This document shows positions 1 through 5,008 of a stretch of 5,008 nt of DNA, one piece after another. A program made the translations under genes and the position numbers. Every line of letters starts with the position of its first letter. Position 1 is the first letter of the stretch. Source of the DNA: an uncultured Ignavibacteriota bacterium (GTDB taxonomy: Bacteria > Bacteroidota > Ignavibacteria > Tepidaquicellales > Tepidaquicellaceae); the NCBI GenBank assembly GCA_903901375.1, contig CAIUQV010000047.1, forward strand, positions 1 to 5,008. Direction: 5' to 3'. The notes below the pieces were generated by a model, which was not told the origin of the DNA, did not search any database, and saw only the letters and a list, made by a program, of their open reading frames with translations.

Positions 1-406
1 CAGCCGGATCTAATCCGAATCCGTATTCACTGCTGCTGATGCCGGTTATGACCAGCCTTACATGCTCGGTTTCTTCAGGGGCGGAATCGGCGAATACATG
101 AGTTTTTATAACCGCAGACTGCGAGTCGGGGGGGATAAGTATAAAGCCCGAGTTAAGAACCGAATCCATATCGACGCCCTCAACGGCGGTGCCTTCAACC
201 CGCATGAACACCTTTAGATCCGAACCTGTTTTATTCGGTTCGCTCAGGCTGACTTTGAAAACTGCCGTGTCGCCCTCCCATACAGTATGCTTCAGCGCGG
301 ATACGGAGACGGATTTACCGTTCGGGCCCGACGTGTCGCTGCCGCAGCCGGTTATAATTACCGCCACGAGAAATAATAACGCTGTAAGTAAAACAATATT
401 TTTCAT
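1..406 (-). CDS. Putative lipoprotein with Calx-beta-like domain (C-terminus beyond the window)
   Basis: The frame opens at ATG (404-406) and stays open for 135 codons to the left edge, so the C-terminus is missing. Residues 1-20 form a signal peptide: Lys at position 2, a hydrophobic run at 4-18, then a lipobox I-T-G-C with the candidate lipidated Cys at 21. A Gly/Ser/Asp-rich tether follows. Residues about 32-121 resemble a Calx-beta domain: a VSVS strand, EGD at 44-46, VSLS at 52-55, GTAVEGVD at 72-79, then an acidic stretch D107...EETE (111-114) leading into a V-R-L-V-I strand. In this family the acidic residues bind calcium and the domains often occur in surface or adhesion proteins; calcium binding here is inference. 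The start is 42 bases after the upstream gene's stop, with no Shine-Dalgarno, only A-rich sequence. G+C is about 53% (counted over 1-360), higher than the neighbours. The overall function is unknown; it may carry further domains outside the window. Confidence 0.8.
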   Translation of the reverse strand, partial: MKNIVLLTALLFLVAVIITGCGSDTSGPNGKSVSVSALKHTVWEGDTAVFKVSLSEPNKTGSDLKVFMRVEGTAVEGVDMDSVLNSGFILIPPDSQSAVIKTHVFADSAPEETEHVRLVITGISSSEYGFGLDPA

Positions 407-448
407 TTTTCATTTATTTTGTATAATTTCATAAACACCGGTATAATA

Positions 449-1612
449 TTAACTTGCAAACCAATCAACAGGCATTCTGATGCTAACCGGTTCCGGATAG
501 TTTCGCACATAACCTGTACGCACGACAAACTGAACATTGCCGTCAACGCCAAGTTCACCTGCAATTTTATCATTCCAGTTTTTTTCCTGTATTATTTGCG
601 TCATCGGGTGAATTGCTATATTCCTTCCTCTGACTTTCAGAGACATACTCTGGTATTTCCTTCCAGCAAAAATCAGATCTTCCACTGAATTGCTGTTTGT
701 TGTTATCACTATCCAGCCCGAATAAGAAGCAAGTTGTTCAATGGTGTTTACAATTGTTTTCTCCCGGAAACTTTCAGAAAGGGAAGTGTTTTCGTTATAG
801 AATATCCTTACAAACAAATCTGCCAGTCCGGTAATATCGAGAGATGCAGGAGTGAGTCCTGTTCGGTATTCTTTGGCATCTTTGTGCGACCATCTTATCC
901 ATTTCCCGAGTTCCTTTTGTACATCATCTCTCTTTACCTGGTATTTGTTAGCCTCAAGAGTGCCTTCTTCAAGAAATTTTCCCTGTGCAGACTGTCTTGT
1001 GAAATAATGGTAATCGGTGTTTTGTGCGGTTTTGTTTTGAACCTGCTCGCCGGCATCATAAAACCCGTTTTCATTGCTGAAAATATATTTAATATCCTCC
1101 TGCCGGATGCAGGTATTTTCTATTCCTTTTCTGACCGTTGTTCTTTGTTTGATTGAATTAAAATCCGCCTCAACATTGTTCGATTTTTCAAGAGATAATT
1201 CGATTATATCTGTATCATTAGGGGATGAGCCGATGATTTTATAAGTCGCTTTATACCCGTGCCCAGCAGCAGCTATAATAAGGGTCTGAAGGAAAGTTCC
1301 GAGCGATATCATCATTTCCCTGCCGTTCGGGTCAACCGCGGGAATCCATCTTGCTCGCTCGGTGCCAATCATCCATTTACCAGGTTCAGTTATCTTTACG
1401 GTCCATGGCTGCACATTGTGACTACTTGGAGCAAGAGATGCCTGGCAAAGAATATCCGTTTTATCAAACCCAAGAATATTTATAAGCCTGTCTTTTTTAT
1501 CAATACAGCCCAAATCGCTTCTGATAATGCTACCGCATCCGGTCATATCTAAAAAAACTAAAAAACTTGATGCAGTTAATGCTACATTTTTGATGAACGA
1601 TCTTCTGTCCAT
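449..1612 (-). CDS. Exported Acg-like FMN-binding nitroreductase-family protein
   Basis: This complete 387-residue protein is probably an FMN-binding oxidoreductase of the Acg (Rv2032-like) branch of the nitroreductase superfamily. Visible hallmarks are a segment at 59-70 with A-P-S-S-H-N-V-Q-P-W, DPNGRE at 94-99 followed by an ISLG helix start, R-T-T-V-R at 157-161, and a C-terminal block with SGWIVITT (298-305), AGRKYQ (316-321) and HPMTQ (335-339). The order and length fit the two-lobed Acg family better than ordinary nitroreductases of about 200 residues. The N-terminus has a twin-arginine motif, RRSFIK at 3-8, a hydrophobic run at 10-21, and M-T-G-C (23-26) as a possible lipobox, suggesting Tat export of a folded flavoprotein and perhaps lipid anchoring. 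Substrate and electron donor are unknown; some Acg-type proteins are thought to bind FMN without nitroreductase activity. The ATG at 1610-1612 is chosen because the Tat motif follows at once; no clear Shine-Dalgarno is seen. A 326-base gap upstream suggests its own promoter. Confidence 0.85.
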   Translation of the reverse strand: MDRRSFIKNVALTASSFLVFLDMTGCGSIIRSDLGCIDKKDRLINILGFDKTDILCQASLAPSSHNVQPWTVKITEPGKWMIGTERARWIPAVDPNGREMMISLGTFLQTLIIAAAGHGYKATYKIIGSSPNDTDIIELSLEKSNNVEADFNSIKQRTTVRKGIENTCIRQEDIKYIFSNENGFYDAGEQVQNKTAQNTDYHYFTRQSAQGKFLEEGTLEANKYQVKRDDVQKELGKWIRWSHKDAKEYRTGLTPASLDITGLADLFVRIFYNENTSLSESFREKTIVNTIEQLASYSGWIVITTNSNSVEDLIFAGRKYQSMSLKVRGRNIAIHPMTQIIQEKNWNDKIAGELGVDGNVQFVVRTGYVRNYPEPVSIRMPVDWFAS

Positions 1613-1643
1613 TTTTCAATTTTAGTTGTATGTTAGTAGATAT

Positions 1644-1674
1644 CAAACCTTTAAAAGTTCTTTGTCAGTATAAA
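1644..1674 (-). promoter_or_regulatory. Tentative Bacteroidota-type promoter for the Acg-like gene
   Basis: On the minus strand, TTTA (1671-1674) is followed after exactly 19 bases by AAGGTTTG (1644-1651). This resembles the Bacteroidota consensus TTTG, about 19 bases, TAnnTTTG, with one mismatch in each box. It lies 31 bases before the Acg-like start codon, a suitable distance for a short leader. In sequence this AT-rich such near-matches can arise by chance, so the call is weak; a sigma70-like CTGACA lies in the same stretch without a good -10 partner. Confidence 0.25.
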
Positions 1675-1788
1675 CGTATAATAATATATAGTAATTTTCC
1701 ATAAGAAATATACTAATGATAAATTAATTATATTAATGATGTTTTTTATATATAAGCTATTACAACATAATTCAGCAAAAAAATATTT

Positions 1789-1861
1789 CAGATATTAATA
1801 TTACAATTAGAATATTTAAAATCATACCTAACTTCAGGAAAACAAAATGCCAGATATTAAT
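1789..1861. repeat. 11-base direct repeat CAGATATTAAT, two copies
   Basis: CAGATATTAAT occurs at 1789-1799 and again, identical, at 1851-1861, with start points 62 bases apart inside the AT-rich gap. It could be a pair of regulator sites or leftover duplication, but base composition alone makes short repeats likely here. No third copy was noticed in the gap. Confidence 0.4.
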
Positions 1862-1870
1862 CGGGAATTT

Positions 1871-1908
1871 AAAACCGGTTACATAAGATTGTGAATGAAA
1901 CCGATTTT
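1871..1908 (-). repeat. Imperfect inverted repeat, possible weak terminator of the propeller gene
   Basis: The arm AAAACCGGTT (1871-1880) pairs with AACCGATTTT (1899-1908) at 9 of 10 positions, around an 18-base loop. It begins about 30 bases past the propeller stop codon in the direction of transcription. The long loop, the mismatch and the AT-rich arms make it a poor intrinsic terminator; on the minus strand the 3' arm itself ends in TTTT followed by AAATT. An overlapping AT-only palindrome TTTTTATAAAAA lies at 1905-1916. Confidence 0.25.
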
Positions 1909-1938
1909 TATAAAAAGTCTTATTATAGGAATTAAATT

Positions 1939-4605
1939 TCATTTCAAGAGAATCATCTTTTTAGTCATAACAAATTTATCTGCGACAATACGGTAGAAAT
2001 ATGTTCCGCTTGACAGATTATTACTGTTAAACTGTATCATATAATAATCAGCTTTCTTAAATTCATTATTCAGAAGAACATTCACTTTCCTTCCCGTAAT
2101 ATCATAAATTACCAGTGATACTTTTGAATCAACAGGAAGCTGAAAATCTATCTTAGTCGTTGGATTGAAAGGGTTTGGATAGTTCTGACCAAGACTGTAA
2201 CCTGAAGGGACTATTCCCACCGGGTCGTTCACAGCAATCGGCTGAGTAATATCAAGTTCAAAAATACCTCTGCCAAAAGTTGCCGCTCTGAGGAGTCTGA
2301 TGCCATTGTAATTGTAGTAACTAAAATCCAGAACAGGAACGAATGGCATTCCGTTATTCAGTCGCGCCCAGTTGTTACCGCTGTTTGTAGTTCTGTAAAC
2401 TCCGAAGTCGTTTGCAAGGTACATCACTCCTGCGTTTGAAGTATCAACGAACAAATCGCTTGCAGGAACTTTCGGCAGGTCTGAAGATAAATCAATCCAG
2501 TTAGTTCCAAAGTTTGTAGTCTTCAGAACTATTGAGCCAGTATAAGAACTTTTGAGAAGATAAAAAGTATTTCCGTATGATGGGTCTGCAATAAGACGCA
2601 TATAATAACCACCTGCAAAAGTGCCGAGGTTTCCGGTAATGTCCTGCCAGTTGTAACCACCGTCTGAAGAGCGGATAAGGCTTGCACTTCCCTGCCTTGA
2701 TGCTACCATAATGTTATCACTAATATATTTAGACTGTGCAGCAAAATAAATCGGAGAGTTAATTATTGCAGTAGGTGTTGTGTAAGCCCACGTCAGTCCT
2801 TTATCGGTTGACTTGATAAGTTTTTGTTTCAGGCAGCCGTAGATTATGTTTGGGTTTACAGGGTTCTGCCAGTACGGACAAAGGAATGCGCAGGAATCAA
2901 ACGTGACTGGGTCAACCATAAGGTCCCAGGTAAGACCGCCATTAGTACTGCCGCCAAAATTTCCGCATATCGTACCGAAGAAAATATTATTACTGTTTGA
3001 ATAATCGACGAAACATTCAGTGCCGTCTCCAATCATTTCAAGAGTGTATGGCGATGTGCCTTTGTTGTTGGTTGAGATAAAACCGTTGTCCTGTGCTCCA
3101 GCATAAATCCTGTTTTGATTTCCGGGAAACGAAGCTGACCTGTATAACTGAACTGAATTTATACCTGTGTTTACGGAGAAGAAAGATTGCCCGCTGTTTG
3201 TTGATTTAAAAACACCGCCATCGCATCCGATGTAGATAACCGAAGGATTTGACGGAGCATATTTCATTATCTGATGATCGAGGTGAGTATAAGAATCGAA
3301 AGCAAGAGTTCCGCCGCCGTATGCAGAAGAGTCTCTGACGTAAGAAAAAGTTGAACCGTTTACAGACCTTACAAGCTCAACGTTTCCGACGAAAATCCTG
3401 TCTGTATTTACAGGACTGACTGCTATGCAGAAATCGTAGAATCCCTGGTCGCCAGCTTCGGTGAGGTCAACACCCTGAGAAATTTGAAACCATGATGCGC
3501 CTGCATTTGTTGACCTGTAAACGCTTGACCTGATATTCCCGGATTGCGGGAAAGGTACATAAACTGCTGCATAAAGAAAAGACGGGTTTGAGACTGAAAT
3601 ATCGAACTGAAGTCTTCCAATCTGTGAAGGAGATGGGAGACCGTTATTGCTTTGAGCGAAAGTGATTCCATAATCCGTGGAAACGAGAAAACCGCCGCTG
3701 CTCTGATTTGCACCAACAGATGCATAAACTATGTTTGAAGAAGATGGATGGAATGACAAATCAAAAACACCTTCAGCAAAAAGTACGCGAGTCCAGTTAA
3801 GACCTGCGTTAGTACTGCGCCAGATACCGTGATTGGGAGTTGCATTCTGAATGTTCTTTGCGATGGCTGCAAAAAGTATGTTCGGATTGTAAGGAGATAC
3901 TACGAGGTCGGTGAAATGTGTAACGACTCCGAATTCAGTATTAAGCTTCACCCAGTTATCACCTCCGTTTGTAGATTTATAAAATCCGTCACCGTTATAG
4001 AATCTTTCTGTGAAAGTCCAGATAAACTCGCCCGAACCTGCATAAACAATCTCAGGGTTTACGGGATCGATGGCAATAGCTCCGCAGGTAATCAAATTGA
4101 AAGAGCCGCTTTTATCTGTCCACGACTGTCCGCCGTTTGTGGTTTTCCATATTCCGCCGCCGCCAGCACCTGCATATACGATGTCCGGGTTTGTGGGATG
4201 GACTGCAAGACCCTTAACTCTGCCGCTTACAACTCCCCAGTGTGCGACGGTTGGGTCAGAAGACATATTAATTCCGACAGGACCTATATTAGCCCACTGG
4301 TAAAGGGGATTATCGTTTGAGACGTTCATTTTTGAAATCTCAATTTCTTTCTGAGCATCTATAAACTCTTTTGGGAAAATGCCGAGTTCGTTCTGACGCG
4401 GTCTGTAAAACCACTCGAGCCTTCTGAATGGGTTTGAGTTCCTTATTTCTGCAGGGACGTTATCCCAGGCAGAAATAAAAGGCGGAGTTGAAGGAGTTTG
4501 GTAAGAGCGTACGTTCCATTCATTCTTCCAGACATGCTGGGAATAAGATTCAACGCAAGACGTTAGAGTAAGTACAACAATTAAGGAATAGAAAATTTTA
4601 TTCAT
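1939..4605 (-). CDS. Secreted BNR/Asp-box beta-propeller protein with T9SS sorting domain
   Basis: This complete 888-residue exported protein starts with a signal peptide (1-22). L-T-S-C at 14-17 could be a lipobox, or signal peptidase I could cut near SYSQ (20-23). Residues about 55-92 form a charged, Arg-rich N-terminal segment. The propeller runs from about 106 to 785 and carries repeated S/T-x-N/D-x-G-x-x-W/F turns (Asp boxes) at about 155, 211, 264, 309, 365, 468, 553, 599, 646, 696 and 739, with degenerate ones near 413 and 511. Each full one follows an I/V-Y-A-G or similar strand, as in sortilin/VPS10-like and xyloglucanase-like two-propeller proteins. FGRGIFEL (777-784) closes the propeller. 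Residues about 804-888 are a type A T9SS sorting domain: PNPF (810-813), YDITGRKV (834-841), SSGTYFYRI (865-873) and a basic-hydrophobic end. T9SS would move it across the outer membrane and release or anchor it. The ligand or substrate is unknown, and I see no basis for calling it a glycosidase. The start lies 13 bases after the racemase stop, without a Shine-Dalgarno. Confidence 0.9.
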   Translation of the reverse strand: MNKIFYSLIVVLTLTSCVESYSQHVWKNEWNVRSYQTPSTPPFISAWDNVPAEIRNSNPFRRLEWFYRPRQNELGIFPKEFIDAQKEIEISKMNVSNDNPLYQWANIGPVGINMSSDPTVAHWGVVSGRVKGLAVHPTNPDIVYAGAGGGGIWKTTNGGQSWTDKSGSFNLITCGAIAIDPVNPEIVYAGSGEFIWTFTERFYNGDGFYKSTNGGDNWVKLNTEFGVVTHFTDLVVSPYNPNILFAAIAKNIQNATPNHGIWRSTNAGLNWTRVLFAEGVFDLSFHPSSSNIVYASVGANQSSGGFLVSTDYGITFAQSNNGLPSPSQIGRLQFDISVSNPSFLYAAVYVPFPQSGNIRSSVYRSTNAGASWFQISQGVDLTEAGDQGFYDFCIAVSPVNTDRIFVGNVELVRSVNGSTFSYVRDSSAYGGGTLAFDSYTHLDHQIMKYAPSNPSVIYIGCDGGVFKSTNSGQSFFSVNTGINSVQLYRSASFPGNQNRIYAGAQDNGFISTNNKGTSPYTLEMIGDGTECFVDYSNSNNIFFGTICGNFGGSTNGGLTWDLMVDPVTFDSCAFLCPYWQNPVNPNIIYGCLKQKLIKSTDKGLTWAYTTPTAIINSPIYFAAQSKYISDNIMVASRQGSASLIRSSDGGYNWQDITGNLGTFAGGYYMRLIADPSYGNTFYLLKSSYTGSIVLKTTNFGTNWIDLSSDLPKVPASDLFVDTSNAGVMYLANDFGVYRTTNSGNNWARLNNGMPFVPVLDFSYYNYNGIRLLRAATFGRGIFELDITQPIAVNDPVGIVPSGYSLGQNYPNPFNPTTKIDFQLPVDSKVSLVIYDITGRKVNVLLNNEFKKADYYMIQFNSNNLSSGTYFYRIVADKFVMTKKMILLK

Positions 4606-4618
4606 AAATTATGTTTGA

Positions 4619-5008
4619 TTATTTTTTAAGACCAATTGAATATTTAACAGCTGCTTCTGAGTGAATGACTGTTGTATTAAATACAGGGACAGAAACATCT
4701 TCCTGTTTAACAAGCATAGGAATTTCTGTGCAGCCGAGAATGACACCTTCAACGCCTTCATCTTTTATAAGACGATTAATAATTTTCAGGTACTGAACTT
4801 TTGATTCTTCAACGATGTAGTTATTGCAGAGTTCATCGAATATAACTTTATTAATGTAATCACGCTCTTCGAGGTTTGGCACTACCACTTGAAGTCCAAA
4901 TTTATTATGAAGGCGTTCTTTATAAAATTTATGCTCCATTGTAAACTTAGTTCCGAGGAGTGCAACCTTCTTTAGTTTTTGTTCCTTTATTTTTTCACCT
5001 GTTGCGTC
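4619..5008 (-). CDS. Aspartate/glutamate racemase-family protein (N-terminus beyond the window)
   Basis: The frame is open from the right edge, with 129 codons before TAA at 4619-4621. The Met at 4937-4939 is internal: the 23 codons before it contain no stop and include V-A-L-L-G-T-K-F-T, the core of the family motif LLGTxFTMExxFY. The whole family is about 230 residues, so roughly 100 N-terminal residues are missing, including the first catalytic Cys. The second catalytic region is seen as G-C-T-E-I-P, with its Cys codon at 4730-4732, followed by V-F-N-T-T-x-I-H near the end. Such PLP-independent two-cysteine racemases interconvert L- and D-Asp, Glu or other amino acids in the cytosol, supplying D-amino acids for peptidoglycan or other uses; the substrate here cannot be read from sequence. 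Asn replaces the usual Asp in the FDTT-like motif. The gene ends 13 bases before the propeller gene, so co-transcription is plausible. Confidence 0.88.
   Translation of the reverse strand, partial: DATGEKIKEQKLKKVALLGTKFTMEHKFYKERLHNKFGLQVVVPNLEERDYINKVIFDELCNNYIVEESKVQYLKIINRLIKDEGVEGVILGCTEIPMLVKQEDVSVPVFNTTVIHSEAAVKYSIGLKK

Larger units (their letters stand above)
1613..1938. other. AT-rich intergenic region without a gene
   Basis: This stretch separates the propeller gene from the Acg-like gene, both on the minus strand. It is extremely AT-rich (7 G/C of 60 in 1681-1740) and holds no open frame with coding character on either strand. It should contain the 3' untranslated end of the propeller gene and the promoter of the Acg-like gene. 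Visible elements are an imperfect inverted repeat near the propeller stop, a 12-base AT-only palindrome (1905-1916), an 11-base direct repeat, and a weak promoter-like pair near the Acg-like start. No tRNA-like or recognised riboswitch structure is apparent by eye. Confidence 0.8.

Noticed and set aside
421..447. Two GTATAAT copies (421-427 and 441-447) in the 42-base gap as promoter -10 boxes
   Set aside because: They read as TATAAT only on the plus strand, where no gene follows; on the minus strand there is no promoter-like pair.
189..1552. Plus-strand open frames at 189-434, 419-688, 734-1156 and 1259-1552
   Set aside because: They lie mostly antisense to the Calx-beta and Acg-like genes, have no recognisable motif, and are explained by those minus-strand genes.
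3423..3725. A second minus-strand open frame of 100 codons
   Set aside because: It is nested out of frame within the propeller gene and has no start context or family resemblance.
3829..4320. Open frame of 163 codons on the plus strand, with another at 4070-4303
   Set aside because: Both lie fully opposite the propeller gene, whose repeats and signal peptide are unmistakable. Their translations show no domain, and repeated coding sequence often leaves long antisense frames.
1939..4605. Annotating the propeller protein as a sialidase or glycoside hydrolase
   Set aside because: BNR/Asp boxes are shared by many non-enzymatic propellers, and no sialidase RIP motif or catalytic acid pair could be identified by eye.
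4619..4939. Reading the racemase as a complete 106-residue protein starting at 4939
   Set aside because: The frame continues without a stop to the window edge and the upstream codons encode the conserved LLGTKFT motif, so the Met is internal.
1..5008. CRISPR array, transposon, phage, toxin-antitoxin or other defence system
   Set aside because: No regularly spaced repeats, terminal inverted repeats, transposase, integrase or small toxin-antitoxin pair was seen on either strand.

Overview
The window looks like chromosomal DNA from a bacterium of the Bacteroidota/Ignavibacteriota/Chlorobi assemblage. The main evidence is the large secreted protein, which ends in a type IX secretion (T9SS) sorting domain with the YPNPFNPTT wording typical of Ignavibacteria-like lineages. 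Supporting signs are starts without a purine-rich Shine-Dalgarno sequence, very AT-rich intergenic DNA, and several putative lipoprotein or Tat signal peptides. The genus assignment is inference; no rRNA or other phylogenetic marker is present.

All four genes lie on the minus strand, so the window reads right to left. (1) 4619-5008 is the C-terminal part of an aspartate/glutamate racemase-family protein whose 5' end lies beyond the right edge. (2) After 13 bases comes an 888-residue exported beta-propeller protein with about a dozen BNR/Asp-box repeats and a C-terminal T9SS sorting domain (1939-4605). (3) A 326-base AT-rich gap (1613-1938) follows, with no gene, a weak inverted repeat, a short direct repeat and a tentative promoter. 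(4) 449-1612 encodes a 387-residue nitroreductase-fold protein of the Acg-like FMN-binding type, preceded by a twin-arginine signal with a possible lipobox. (5) After 42 bases comes the start of a putative lipoprotein with a Calx-beta-like domain (1-406). It runs off the left edge and is clearly more GC-rich than its neighbours.

The racemase and propeller genes are close enough to be co-transcribed, and so are the Acg-like and Calx-beta genes, but no shared pathway is evident. The common theme is the cell envelope: three of the four products carry export signals. I found no CRISPR array, insertion sequence, RNA gene, phage module or defence system, and no convincing new multi-gene system. The points most worth a second look are the coexistence of a lipobox and a T9SS signal in one protein, the Tat/lipobox export signal on an Acg-type flavoprotein, and the compositional break at the left-hand gene.
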